Assembly (NCBI RefSeq): GCF_051388915.1 | Contig: NZ_JBPKBH010000020.1 | Span: 112,128 to 176,127, forward strand | Length of the DNA stretch: 64,000 nucleotides | Reading direction: 5' to 3' | Source: Yinghuangia sp051388915 | Lineage (GTDB): Bacteria > Actinomycetota > Actinomycetes > Streptomycetales > Streptomycetaceae | Shown: in pieces, positions 1 to 8,327 of the stretch | How the letters are laid out: every line of letters starts with the position of its first letter | Position numbering within the stretch: the stretch's first letter is position 1 | Program-made: the position numbers and the translations under genes | The notes under the pieces: model-generated | Databases searched by the model: none | What the model was told of the DNA's origin: nothing | What the model saw: only the letters and a program-made list of their open reading frames with translations

Positions 1-478
1 TCCAGGCGCTGCCCATGCCCTCGGCGCGGAGCGCGAGCATGAAGTTCCAGACGGCGGGCAGCACGGAGCCCCACAGGCTGGCCTGTTCGAAGACGGAGAC
101 CCCGTCCATGCGCCCCGCGATGGTGGGCACCACCAGGACGGGCACCTCGTGGAGGTGGTCGCGCAGGTGCATGACGGACCGTGAGATCCGCTCCTGCTGC
201 GGTGTCTTCGGGTACCGCGACGGCCGACCGGCGGCCGCGGCCTCGGCGGACATGCGCTGCTGGTCGTCGATCGAGGCGCGGTAGATCTCCGCCATCCGCG
301 CCCTGATCGCCGGGTCGTCCACGAGCACCCAGTTCCAGAGCTGGAGGTTCGACCCGTTGGGCGCCTGCAACCCGACGCGCAGGCACTCCTCGACGGTCTC
401 CCGCGCGACCGGCCGCTCCAGGTCCAGCCTGAGCCGCACGGAACGGGTGGTGGTCAACAACTCCCGTGGTGTGAGCAT
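1..478 (-). CDS. Nitroreductase family protein (3' end outside window)
   Basis: FMN-dependent nitroreductase-type oxidoreductase, cut by the left edge of the window, so only the first 159 residues are visible. It starts MLTPRELLTTTRSVR and has the family's early Arg-Ser-Val-Arg FMN phosphate-binding segment, then QAPNGSNLQLWNW, the usual flavin-contacting stretch (APSG.N.QPW in relatives). A later SLWGSVLPAVWNFMLALRAE helix resembles the dimer-interface helix that precedes GLGS.W; here the sequence runs EGMGSAW before it is lost. NAD(P)H-dependent reduction of a nitro or quinone-like substrate is the family role; the substrate is unknown. The ATG is preceded by a purine-rich CCTCCGGGCC stretch. 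An inverted repeat lies just upstream and may regulate it. Confidence 0.85.
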   Translation of the reverse strand, partial: MLTPRELLTTTRSVRLRLDLERPVARETVEECLRVGLQAPNGSNLQLWNWVLVDDPAIRARMAEIYRASIDDQQRMSAEAAAAGRPSRYPKTPQQERISRSVMHLRDHLHEVPVLVVPTIAGRMDGVSVFEQASLWGSVLPAVWNFMLALRAEGMGSAW

Positions 479-487
479 GGCCCGGAG

Positions 488-506
488 GTTAATGGACTCA
501 GTTAAC
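488..506. promoter_or_regulatory. Inverted repeat GTTAA-N9-TTAAC upstream of the nitroreductase
   Basis: GTTAA at 488-492 and TTAAC at 502-506 form a symmetric pair in an AT-rich island inside very GC-rich DNA, 10-28 bp upstream of the nitroreductase start. Its size and placement suit a dimeric repressor such as TetR or MarR. No regulator gene lies directly beside it in the window. Confidence 0.4.
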
Positions 507-642
507 TATTTACACCCCTGAACGGGTCCGGACCTTGGGCGGTTCGAGGAGTGCCGTCGCCGGATGCCTGCGGTCGGACCGTCGATATCAATACGCCATG
601 ACCGCCTGTCGGGGACGTCTTGTGGCGACGGAGCGTCGGGCC

Positions 643-674
643 GGCCGAGCGGCCGAGCGGCCGAGCGGCCGAGC
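643..674. repeat. Four tandem copies of GGCCGAGC
   Basis: An 8-bp unit is repeated perfectly four times (643-650, 651-658, 659-666, 667-674), followed by GCGTCGCG-type near repeats up to about 700. It lies just past the stop of the FAD oxidoreductase gene. Probably a slippage-prone spacer; the 479-708 gap holds no gene I can support. Confidence 0.7.
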
Positions 675-708
675 GGCGGGGCGTCGCGGCGTCGCGGCGG
701 GGGCGGCG

Positions 709-1941
709 CTAGGCGTACACGCGGTCCGCCGCCGGGACGCCCGTGTCGTCGTACAGCCGCTCCATGGCCTCGCGCGAAAAGATCTCGTGATGCTCGACGC
801 CTCCGGCGAACAGCCCGAACAGCTTCGTCGTCCACTCAGGACTGCGCTGAATCGCACCGAACACCGCGTTGAGGCGCGGGGACAGCTCTCCGAACGCACT
901 CAGCTTGGTGGTGAACTCATAGTTGCGGACGCTCGTTTCGTCCCGCAGCTTGTGGTACTCGGCGAGTGCGCTGTCCATCGACCGTTCCCCGGACAGGGCT
1001 TGATGGAGGCGTTCGGCCAGGATCTCGCCGTGCATGAAGGCGTCCGTGATGCCGAAACCCGGGTACGGGTCCTTGTGGTACCCGGCGTCACCGACCAGCG
1101 CCCAACCCGGCCCCCACGGGTGGCGGTAGTAGTTGTCGGCGTGCGGCATGGCCACGAAGTCGCCCTCGCGTTCTCCCTGTTCGCGCAACTGCGCACCGAG
1201 TTCCGGATGGACCTCGTCGAACGTCGCCTGGAAGTTGCCCGGCACGTCCCGCCGGAACTCCTTGAACCGCGCCTTCGGGCAGATCACCGCGAGCACGGTC
1301 AGCCCGTGGTTGGTGGGCCAACCCCCGCACCAGATCCCGTTGAAGCCGACCCGGTGCTCCAACGCCCAGTCCAGGCCGCTGTGGTACGCGTAGTAGTTGA
1401 CCCCGGTGGCCGGGACCACCTTGTACGCCTGGGCCTCGGTCGCCTTCGCCACCACCGAGCGGCACCCGTCCGCCCCGATCACGATCGCGGCACGGAACTC
1501 CCGTGCAAGACCGCCCGGTTCATGACCCCGTACGCCCACCACCCGTCCTTCGGAAAAGACCAGGTCCGACACCCCGAACCCCTCGACAACCTCCGCCCCG
1601 GCCCGGCGCGCGGCGTTCACCAGGATCTCGTCCAACACCGCCCGCCGCGGCGCGTACGTGGTGTCAATGCCGTCCACCGGCTCCGCAAAACCACTCATCG
1701 CGATGTCCCGATAGGCAAAATGCGCCACCCGGATCGGCGTGGCGTCGGTGGCCCTCAGCTCGTCCAGCAACCCCCAATCCCGCAGCCGCGCAAGGCCGTT
1801 CTGGTGGATGTAGTGGGTCGAAACCGTGTCACTGGGGAACGTGGCACGGTCGAGCACGAGAACCCGGTGCCCTCGCCTCGCAAGGAGCATGGCGGTCGGC
1901 GACCCCGCACAGCGGGCACCGACAACGATGACGTCGTACAT
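709..1941 (-). CDS. FAD-dependent monooxygenase/oxidoreductase (geranylgeranyl reductase or PHBH-like fold)
   Basis: 410 residues when started at MYDVIVVG, which has GAAGGATG upstream; the reading frame extends 33 codons further but that part looks non-coding. The N-terminus has the dinucleotide-binding VGARCAGSPTAMLLARRG (GxGxxG variant, residues about 6-23). Near residue 155 comes VIGADGCRS (DG motif), and near 270-290 LVGDAGYHKDPYPGFGI, the GD motif that binds the FAD ribityl chain. These three motifs in order define the class A flavoprotein monooxygenase and related reductase superfamily. Substrate unknown; soluble cytoplasmic enzyme by sequence. It stands alone, convergent with nothing, and the 1942-2200 gap upstream is where its promoter should lie. 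Confidence 0.88.
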   Translation of the reverse strand: MYDVIVVGARCAGSPTAMLLARRGHRVLVLDRATFPSDTVSTHYIHQNGLARLRDWGLLDELRATDATPIRVAHFAYRDIAMSGFAEPVDGIDTTYAPRRAVLDEILVNAARRAGAEVVEGFGVSDLVFSEGRVVGVRGHEPGGLAREFRAAIVIGADGCRSVVAKATEAQAYKVVPATGVNYYAYHSGLDWALEHRVGFNGIWCGGWPTNHGLTVLAVICPKARFKEFRRDVPGNFQATFDEVHPELGAQLREQGEREGDFVAMPHADNYYRHPWGPGWALVGDAGYHKDPYPGFGITDAFMHGEILAERLHQALSGERSMDSALAEYHKLRDETSVRNYEFTTKLSAFGELSPRLNAVFGAIQRSPEWTTKLFGLFAGGVEHHEIFSREAMERLYDDTGVPAADRVYA

Positions 1942-2200
1942 GCGGCATCCTTCGCGTTTCGGTCCGACACGAAAGCAACTGAACGCCTGGCCCAGACACC
2001 CCCATCCCACCGCAAGGCCGGTCGCCCGTCCCACCTCCAACCCAGTGCCTCACCTGTGCCTAGAGAGGCGGCGAGGCCCCGGCCTCCGTGCCCTGCGCGT
2101 GCGGTGCACACCGACTTGATGCCTCCGGTACGGTCATCGCCGCCGTCTGAAACCGAACCTGGTGGCGTTCAATCCTGTGCCCGACGAAACGTGAGTCCGA

Positions 2201-3579
2201 ATGTCAGAACTGGTCCACGAGCAACTCCGCGCCGTGGCGATCAATCCCGCCGCGCCGGAGGATGTTCTGCTCCGCATGCTGTCCGGACCGCGCTGGCTCG
2301 CCCTGGCGGTCTCCGGGAGACCGGCGGCGCCAGTCGGCGTGATCAATGCGCTGGTGACCCACAAGGATTCCTCGGTCCGCATGGCCTTCGCAGGCAACCT
2401 CCAGATGCGGTGGCAGGACCGGGAACGCCTGGAGAAGGACCCGCACTTCGGAGTCCGGCTCACGTTGGCGGAAGGCGCGTCACGGGCCGCCGTAGAGCAC
2501 CGACCCGCGCCGACCGCATTGCTGGAACGCTTGGCGCGGGACGAGGACGCCCGCGTCCGCAGCCAGATCGCATGCAGCCCCGACCTGCCGCCGCTGCTCG
2601 CCGAAGCACTCGTCGGCGACGACGACGCCCTCACCCGAGAGAATGTCTGCCGACGCTACTGGGACGTCCTCGACCCCGCCGCACGCGACGCTCTCATCGC
2701 CGATGACGACCGGGAAGTTCGGCTCGCGGCTCTCCTCATGAGGGACAAAAGCGAGAGCGGTGCGGCGAGGGCGCTGCTGCGCGCCGGCGTCGGCGAGCTC
2801 GACGTCGCGACGCACTGCGTCCTCGACGCCGAAGTATCCGCGCAACTCGTCAACACCGGCGACAGCCGGACCAAGCGCGCCGCCGCACAGAACCCGACCC
2901 TGCACCCGGTCGCCGTTGCGCGCCTGGGGCGCGATGACGACGTCACTGTTCGCCTGGCAGTTTCGGTACGCCAGGACCTCACCGACGAACAGCGCTTGGC
3001 TGTTGACTTCGGGCCGGGTCTTGATAACTGGTTGTCGGACCTCCCGGTGCCCTGGATCGAGAACAATTTGGGATCTCCGACCGTCATGAGCCAGTGCGCG
3101 AATTCAGGACATGTGCTTCTGAGACGCGGCGCTGCAAGGAGCCCGACACTGTCCGCCGACGACGTGGCGGTGCTGGCGCCGACGGCGATCGCGAGGTGCG
3201 ACTGGCCTTGTGCCGACACCACCCCGCAGCGCCGATGGACGTACTCCTGGAGTTTGCCACCGACCCCGATTACCGGGACCGATGGGCACTGCGGCGGGCC
3301 CCGGCCTTCAAGGCGCGCGGACTGAGGCGCTTGGCCGACGATCCTTCCCCGACCGCCCGCGAGTTGGCCGCCTGTGATCCGGAAGCTTCTGCCGAGCTGA
3401 TCGAAGCCCTCAGCCACGACCGGGATTTCGGAGTGCGGGCGGCCATGGCCCAAGATCCTCGCCTGTCCGTCGACCGGCTGATCGAGTTCTTCGGCACCCG
3501 GGGGCTGGCCCTACGTGCGGGTGGGAACCCCAACCTGCCCGAGGAAGCAATGCGAGCAACCCTCGACCTCCTCGCCTGA
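2201..3579 (+). pseudogene. LRV/HEAT-like solenoid protein interrupted by a frameshift
   Basis: Starts MSELVHEQLRAVAINPAAPE and consists of repeats of about 24 residues with the pattern R..(A)..P..P...L..L..D.D..VR, typical of leucine-rich-repeat-variant or HEAT-like alpha solenoids that act as protein scaffolds. The first frame runs to 3325 but loses the pattern after LSADDVAVLAP (about 3178). A second frame resumes it as DGDREVRLALCRH and continues to the stop at 3577-3579. Restoring one C near 3178 (reading VLAADGDREVRLAL) joins the halves perfectly, so this is either a single-base sequencing deletion or a very recent mutation. Expected intact length is about 459 residues. No partner can be inferred from the neighbours. 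Confidence 0.75.
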
Positions 3580-3669
3580 CTCGCTACCGCCGAAACCTCG
3601 CACCCCGCCGTAACCCGCCGAACCCGCCGTCGTTGGAACGGATGTTCGACATCACGGGAGGAGCGGCAC

Positions 3670-4113
3670 ATGCGCCATCGGATCGTTGTCGGAGTCCACC
3701 TCGTCATCCGCGACCGCCGCGGCCGGGTCCTGTTGGGCCTGCGCCCGGCAACGTCCGCGTTCGGTGCAGGACAGTGGCATGTTCCCGCAGGTCACCTGGA
3801 GGAGGAATCGGCGCAGCAGTGCGCGACGCGCGAGGCCCGCGAGGAACTGGGTATTGCCGTCAACCCCGATGCGCTCCGGCTCCTGCACGCACTGCACCAG
3901 CGCGACCCGGACGACGGCCACGCGCGGATCCAGCTGTTCTTCGGTGTCGAGGGCTATGCCGGGCGCGCCGAGAACTGCGAGCCGGACCGCTGCACCGAAC
4001 TGGGTTGGTGGCCGCAGGATGCCCTGCCCCCCAACACCGTCCCCTACACCGCCGGCGCCCTCGCCGCGATCGCAGCCGGAGTCGTCTACGCCGAATCCGG
4101 ATGGACGACATGA
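3670..4113 (+). CDS. NUDIX hydrolase
   Basis: 147 residues, the size of a minimal NUDIX domain. NUDIX enzymes hydrolyse nucleoside diphosphates linked to another moiety, using Mg2+ held by the NUDIX helix. The box is seen at about residues 41-62: GHLEEESAQQCATREAREEL followed by GI. The RExxEExG core is intact, but the first glycine is one residue closer than the canonical G-x5-E spacing. The opening HRIVVGVHLVIRDRRGRVLL and the downstream RIQLFFGVEGYAG strand match small actinobacterial NUDIX proteins. An ATCACGGGAGGAGCGGCAC ribosome site supports this ATG. Likely single gene; substrate unknown. Confidence 0.92.
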   Translation: MRHRIVVGVHLVIRDRRGRVLLGLRPATSAFGAGQWHVPAGHLEEESAQQCATREAREELGIAVNPDALRLLHALHQRDPDDGHARIQLFFGVEGYAGRAENCEPDRCTELGWWPQDALPPNTVPYTAGALAAIAAGVVYAESGWTT

Positions 4114-4368
4114 CCGCCTACGGCCGCACTCGTCCGTCGGCCCTGACGTTCAGGCAGACGGCGGCCTGGCGGAACCGCCGCCAACCGCCCTCGTCAGCCC
4201 GGCTCTTGGCATCCGCGCCAATCGCCGTGCTGCCTTGGCCATGCATGCACTTACACGAACTCGCCGTCATGCGCGATTGTTTGGATAGTAGGTAGTGGGG
4301 GCGAGCGCCAGTCCAGAGCGGTCGTTGGCACTGATGGAGGTGCTGCGCGCGGGCTGAGGGAGAAGTGA

Positions 4369-4617
4369 GTGAAACAGGAGGGGCGTTGGCACACGAGCAG
4401 CCACTCGGACACCGCGCCCAAGAAATGCGTCGAGATGACGAACCAAGCCATTGCGATCAGCCGACGCGAGGGTTGGCGTGAGAGCAGCCGCCCTGGCGCC
4501 GGTGCAGCGACATGCGTCGAGGCTACGGAGATGGCTTGGGCTGGTCCACGTGCGGGACTTTTAGCGCGTGCCCGGGCCGCAGCTCACTGTTGCGCCCTAT
4601 GCCTGGCGCCAATTCCC
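4369..4617 (+). pseudogene. Degenerate DUF397-like reading frame (two half-domains)
   Basis: From a GTG with GAGGGAGAA upstream, the frame reads WHTSSHSDTAPKKCVEM and then, about 25 residues on, WRESSRPGAGAATCVEA. Both resemble the first half of a DUF397 domain (W-x-SS-x5-8-CVE), the small proteins paired with XRE regulators in actinomycetes. The second half, normally an AVRDSK...L.F segment, is missing from both, and no XRE gene is adjacent. The frame continues into the antisense methyltransferase gene without homology. I read it as a decayed remnant, end point arbitrary. The rest of 4114-4617 shows no gene; an AT-rich patch at about 4272-4295 could be an old promoter. Confidence 0.4.
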
Positions 4618-5394
4618 TTACCCTCGGCGGGCGGTGACCAGCCAGGCTCGGGAGTCGAACCAGACTCCGTTGTCGGTGTCGTGAGCGGCGAGTGTTGCGT
4701 CCAAGCGGGTCATGGCGCTCCTGCGTACTGCCGTGTCCTTGTCCGATAGCAACTCCGCCGCCATCAGCAACTGGAGCACGGATTCGCGGGCTTCGGCCGC
4801 GGTCGCGCCGTAGTGGACGGGCTCGTGCAGGTCGGTGACCTCGATGGTTGTGAAGCCGGCCGAGGTCAGCACGTCGGCCGTCGTCTTCGGATCGGCGAGC
4901 GAGAAGGCTGCGTCGGCCGACGGCGTTCGGTCGTCACCGCTGGACAGCGCCGCACGGATCGCCGTGCTCCACTCCTGGTGTTCGCGGGCTTGCCATACCA
5001 ATTGGACGAATGGCGCCCCAGGGCGCAGTGCTCGCCCGATGTTGGTGAAGGCGACCATCGGGTCCGCGAAGAACATCGTGCCGAACCGGCTCAACGCCAC
5101 GGTGAAATGCTCGGCCGGAAATGGGTGCGACTGAGCGTCGGCCTGGAGGAACTCCACGTTGCCTACGCCCTCGATCTCGGCTTGCCGACGGGCGCGTTCC
5201 AGCATCGGGGCCGAGACGTCGACGCCGAGGGCGCTGCCTCGTGAGGCAACGCGGGCTGCTTCGCGGGTGGCTTGGCCGGTGCCGCATCCGACGTCCAGGA
5301 CGAGGTCGTCGGGACCGATGTCGAGGACCGAATGCAAGCGCCGCTGATAGCAGACGAGTTCGCCGTCGTAGTCGAAGGGCATCGCGGCCGTCAC
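4618..5394 (-). CDS. Class I SAM-dependent methyltransferase
   Basis: 258 residues from the GTG at 5394, which overlaps the upstream stop (GTGA) and suggests translational coupling; an ATG four codons on (5382, MPFDYDGELVCY) is the alternative. Motif I is VLDVGCGTGQATRE (about residues 31-44), followed by the acidic end of strand 2 (GVDVSAPML) and QADAQSHPFPAEHF, the usual order of a Rossmann methyltransferase. LSRFGTMFFADP matches motif IV of UbiE/arsenite-type enzymes. The acceptor is unknown. It lies directly downstream of the luciferase-like oxidoreductase and is probably co-transcribed with it. Confidence 0.9.
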   Translation of the reverse strand: MTAAMPFDYDGELVCYQRRLHSVLDIGPDDLVLDVGCGTGQATREAARVASRGSALGVDVSAPMLERARRQAEIEGVGNVEFLQADAQSHPFPAEHFTVALSRFGTMFFADPMVAFTNIGRALRPGAPFVQLVWQAREHQEWSTAIRAALSSGDDRTPSADAAFSLADPKTTADVLTSAGFTTIEVTDLHEPVHYGATAAEARESVLQLLMAAELLSDKDTAVRRSAMTRLDATLAAHDTDNGVWFDSRAWLVTARRG

Positions 5395-6203
5395 CGTACC
5401 GGTCCGTCGCGGAGCACTCCGCGGACGGCGTCGATGCCGGCGCCAGGGTCGAACGCGGCCAGCCACCAGGTGGCACCCGCTTCCACGTACGGCCGGGGGT
5501 CGACGTCCGGCGTCAGTCCGACGGCGATGTCGTACGCGGACATCTCGCCGCCCCGAAGCTCCGTCAACAGTCCGACAACCTCGGCCAGTTGAGACGCGCT
5601 CGTCAAGTTCGCCGGGACGTAGCCGTCGAGTCGGGCTGCCCGCCTGATCGGCTTGACGTTGCCGGGCAGTCCCGCCGCCCACACCGGAATTCCCGGCTCT
5701 TGCACCGGCCGGGGGAGGAAGCTGACGTCGTCCACGGTGTAGTGCTCGCCGTGATGCCGCACCGGCTCGCCCGACCACGCGGCGGTCAGGATCTCCAGCG
5801 ACTCGTCCAGCATGGCGGCCCGGCGTCGGGCGTCCAACTCCTCGCCCGTCTTGGACAGTTCGTTGCCGAAGCGGTCGCTGCCCAGGCCCACTCCGAGCGT
5901 GAGGCGCCCGCCGCTCAAGCGGTCCAGCGTTGCCGTCTCCCGCGCGAGTTTCACCGGTCGCCGCCGGGCCGGCGTCGTCACCATGGGGCCGATGCGCAGC
6001 CGTTCGGTGGCCGTGGCGACCGCCGCGAGGGTGATCCACGGGTCGGCGACGAGGCGAACCGGCTCACGCCATCGCACGTGGTCCCAGACGAAGAAGCCGT
6101 CCCAGCCCGCCTCCTCCGCCTCGCCGGCCAGGCGCGCCACCGCCAGGGGGTCGGCCAGGTCGTCGAACAGCGGCAGCCACAAAGCGGATCGCAGGCGGTT
6201 CAC
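5391..6203 (-). CDS. LLM class flavin-dependent oxidoreductase
   Basis: 270 residues from the GTG at 6203, chosen because GGAAGGAG sits seven bases upstream; longer in-frame starts add unsupported sequence. Luciferase-like monooxygenase fold (TIM barrel binding FMN or F420): the N-terminal LWLPLFDDLADP strand, GWDGFFVWDHVRWREP, TATERLRIGPMVTTPARRRP and LDRLSGGRLTLGVGLGSD are the conserved strands of this family. Cofactor choice and substrate cannot be read from sequence. It overlaps the methyltransferase by four bases and is divergent from the LysR regulator, a classical arrangement for a LysR-controlled target. Confidence 0.92.
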   Translation of the reverse strand: MNRLRSALWLPLFDDLADPLAVARLAGEAEEAGWDGFFVWDHVRWREPVRLVADPWITLAAVATATERLRIGPMVTTPARRRPVKLARETATLDRLSGGRLTLGVGLGSDRFGNELSKTGEELDARRRAAMLDESLEILTAAWSGEPVRHHGEHYTVDDVSFLPRPVQEPGIPVWAAGLPGNVKPIRRAARLDGYVPANLTSASQLAEVVGLLTELRGGEMSAYDIAVGLTPDVDPRPYVEAGATWWLAAFDPGAGIDAVRGVLRDGPVR

Positions 6204-6340
6204 GAGAGGTCTCCTTCCGCGTAACGTTTGCGCCTTCGTACGCACGCCCCGGCGGGGGCTTCCGCGCTGTCGCGCCGGAACCCTTGCTCACCGTGCACTT
6301 GACGTGAGGTCATGCCGGAAACGCTAAAGCCCTCCCACCC

Positions 6341-6355
6341 ATCGTGAAAAACGAT
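6341..6355. promoter_or_regulatory. Inverted repeat ATCGT-N5-ACGAT in the LysR/LLM divergent region
   Basis: ATCGT (6341-6345) and ACGAT (6351-6355) with an A-rich centre lie between the divergently transcribed luciferase-like oxidoreductase and the LysR gene. LysR sites are usually interrupted dyads (T-N11-A) at such positions, so this is the likely control site for both genes. If it is the operator, the LysR start is one of the later ATGs. Confidence 0.45.
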
Positions 6356-6385
6356 GATTCCCGATCGGATCAATCGCTTCTCCCC

Positions 6386-7345
6386 ATGGATGTCGCTATG
6401 TTGAAGCTCGTGACCGACGTTGAGCTGCGTCATCTGGCGGCCATGGTCGCCATAGTCGAGGAGGGCTCCTTCGGCCGGGCCGCGGCCCGCCTGGGGTACA
6501 CGCAGTCGACGGTGAGCCAGCAGATCGCCGCTCTGGAGCGGGCGGTGGGCGGACGCGTGTTCGACCGCCCCGGCGGCCCCAAGCCGGTACAGCTCACCCC
6601 GCTCGGCCGCGTGGTCCTCGACCAGGGCCGCGAACTCCTCGCGAAGGCACGTGCGTTCGCCGATGCCGTGGACCGCTTCAACGCCGGGGGCGGCCGCGTC
6701 GACATCGGCACGTTCCAGAGCGTGTCCAACGTGATCCTGCCCTCACTCGTACGCCGCCTCCGCGACGAACACCCCGGCTGCGACATCCGGCTGTCCGAGG
6801 AGGAACCGGACCAGCCCCGGATCGGCCACCTCGACCTGCTGTTCTACGACGGCCGCCTCGACGCCCGGCTCGACGGCGGCCTGGAACACCTCAAGCTGCT
6901 GGACGACCCGTACCTGCTCGTGGCCGCCGCCGGGACCTTCCCCGACGGTCCTGTCCCGCTCGAACGGTTCGACGGTGCCGCCATGGTCGCCTGGCCGCTG
7001 ACCTGCGACCAGCCCCGCGTCGAACAGGCCATCTCCCGGCACGGCGCCCGCCCGCAGGTGGTGTTCCGGAGCGCGGTCAACGACACCCTCCTGTCGATGG
7101 TTCGCGCCGGAATGGGCTCCGCGGTCCTGCCCTGGCTGGCCGTCCTCGGCGGCGACGTCCTCGCCGACCACCGGCTCACCGTCCACGAGTTGCGCCCCCG
7201 AATCCCACCCCGCGAGATCTACCTCCACTGGCGTGCCGGACGCACCCACTCCCCACTGGCCCGCCGCGCCCTCGAAATCGCCGTCGAGTCCGCCTCCGAA
7301 GCCGCCTTCCCCTCCCACCTGCACCTCGGCCTTCCCGCCTCCTGA
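6386..7345 (+). CDS. LysR family transcriptional regulator
   Basis: 319 residues from the ATG at 6386; a GTG at 6344 would overlap the inverted repeat, and an ATG at 6398 is also possible. The N-terminal winged helix reads LRHLAAMVAIVEEGSFGRAA then LGYTQSTVSQQIAALER, the conserved LysR helix-turn-helix, followed by the linker helix TPLGRVVLDQGRELL. The rest is the periplasmic-binding-like effector domain, with VDIGTFQSVSNVILPSLVRR opening the first lobe. It probably regulates the divergent LLM oxidoreductase/methyltransferase pair in response to an unknown small ligand. Confidence 0.93.
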   Translation: MDVAMLKLVTDVELRHLAAMVAIVEEGSFGRAAARLGYTQSTVSQQIAALERAVGGRVFDRPGGPKPVQLTPLGRVVLDQGRELLAKARAFADAVDRFNAGGGRVDIGTFQSVSNVILPSLVRRLRDEHPGCDIRLSEEEPDQPRIGHLDLLFYDGRLDARLDGGLEHLKLLDDPYLLVAAAGTFPDGPVPLERFDGAAMVAWPLTCDQPRVEQAISRHGARPQVVFRSAVNDTLLSMVRAGMGSAVLPWLAVLGGDVLADHRLTVHELRPRIPPREIYLHWRAGRTHSPLARRALEIAVESASEAAFPSHLHLGLPAS

Positions 7346-7382
7346 AGCGAATCCGCCGTCGAGCCGGAGTTGCGGAATGGCG

Positions 7383-7421
7383 ACGGGCCGCCCACGGAGC
7401 GGATTCGCGTGGACGGCCCGT
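7383..7421. terminator. Bidirectional hairpin between convergent lysR and crotonase genes
   Basis: Arms 7383-7396 and 7408-7421 pair over 14 bp with a single mismatch and an 11-nt loop. No T-run follows, as is common in high-GC actinobacteria. It sits between two convergent genes and could end both transcripts. Confidence 0.7.
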
Positions 7422-7472
7422 GACACTCTCAACATGCGACGGGTCGGGGGTGTTCCCTGGGCTGACGGGGCG

Positions 7473-8291
7473 TCAGCGGCCCTTGAACTCCGGGGTCTTC
7501 TTCTCGGCGAAGGCGCGGGGGCCGATGCGGGAGTCCTCGGAGAGGAACACCCGCATGCCGATCTCGGACTCGATCTTGAAGGCCTCGTCCTCGGGGAGTT
7601 CGTCGGTTTCGCGGAGGACGCGCAGCACGGCCTGGACCGCCAACGGGCCGTTCGCGGCGATGGTGTTGGCGATCTCCTTGGCCTTGTCGAGGGCCGTGCC
7701 GTCCGGCACCAGGTGCGAGATCAGGCCCAGTTCCTTCGCCTCGGGGGCGTAGAAGTGACGGCCGGTCAGGAGGATGTCGGCGGCCGCGGTGTACGGGATT
7801 TGGCGGCGGAGGCGGACGGCGGAGCCGCCCAGCGGGAACAGGCCCCACTTGACCTCGGAGACGCCGAAGCGCGCCGACTCGCCGGCCACGCGGATGTCGG
7901 TGGACTGGAGGATCTCGGTGCCGCCCGCGATCGCCGGGCCCTCGACGGCCGCGATGAGCGGCTTCTTGAGGGTGAAGCCCTTGAGGATCCACTTCATGAC
8001 GGACATGTCGAGGGCGAGCTTGGTCCCGTCGCCGTCGCCCTTGAAGGCGTCGCCGGGCGCGCTCTTGCTCATGTTCTTCAGGTCCGCCCCGGCGCAGAAC
8101 GCGCCGCCCGCGCCCGTGAGGATCGCGACGCGGATGTCCGGGTCCTCGTTGACCAGGTCCCAGGTGTCTTCGAGGATCGCCATCATCTCGCTGGTCAGCG
8201 CGTTGCGCGCCTGCGGGCGGTTGAGGGTGATGACGATGATGTGGCCGTCGCGCTCTACGAGGACCGGGGGAGCGGACTGTTCGTCGGTCAT
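7473..8291 (-). CDS. Enoyl-CoA hydratase/isomerase (crotonase) family protein
   Basis: 272 residues, standard length. Crotonases bind acyl-CoA and stabilise an enolate in an oxyanion hole. GGAFCAGADLKNM (about residues 61-73) is the first oxyanion-hole segment, and AVEGPAIAGGTEIL the second. The two glutamates used by hydratases are in place: GGTEIL and VSEVKWGL, so water addition to a 2-enoyl-CoA is plausible, although other crotonase chemistry is possible. It lies downstream of an acyl-CoA dehydrogenase on the same strand with a 36-bp gap, forming a short beta-oxidation-like unit with that gene and the MarR regulator. Confidence 0.93.
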   Translation of the reverse strand: MTDEQSAPPVLVERDGHIIVITLNRPQARNALTSEMMAILEDTWDLVNEDPDIRVAILTGAGGAFCAGADLKNMSKSAPGDAFKGDGDGTKLALDMSVMKWILKGFTLKKPLIAAVEGPAIAGGTEILQSTDIRVAGESARFGVSEVKWGLFPLGGSAVRLRRQIPYTAAADILLTGRHFYAPEAKELGLISHLVPDGTALDKAKEIANTIAANGPLAVQAVLRVLRETDELPEDEAFKIESEIGMRVFLSEDSRIGPRAFAEKKTPEFKGR

Positions 8292-8327
8292 GGTGCGGAA
8301 CTCCAGGCGGTAGTCAAGGGAAGAGGA

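Noticed and set aside
643..674. Short tandem GGCCGAGC units as a CRISPR-like array
   Set aside because: No unique spacers and the unit is only 8 bp; no cas genes in the window.
535..2706. 723-residue plus-strand open frame
   Set aside because: Antisense to the FAD oxidoreductase and spanning the start of the solenoid gene; Arg/Pro-rich composition without domains, a product of high GC.
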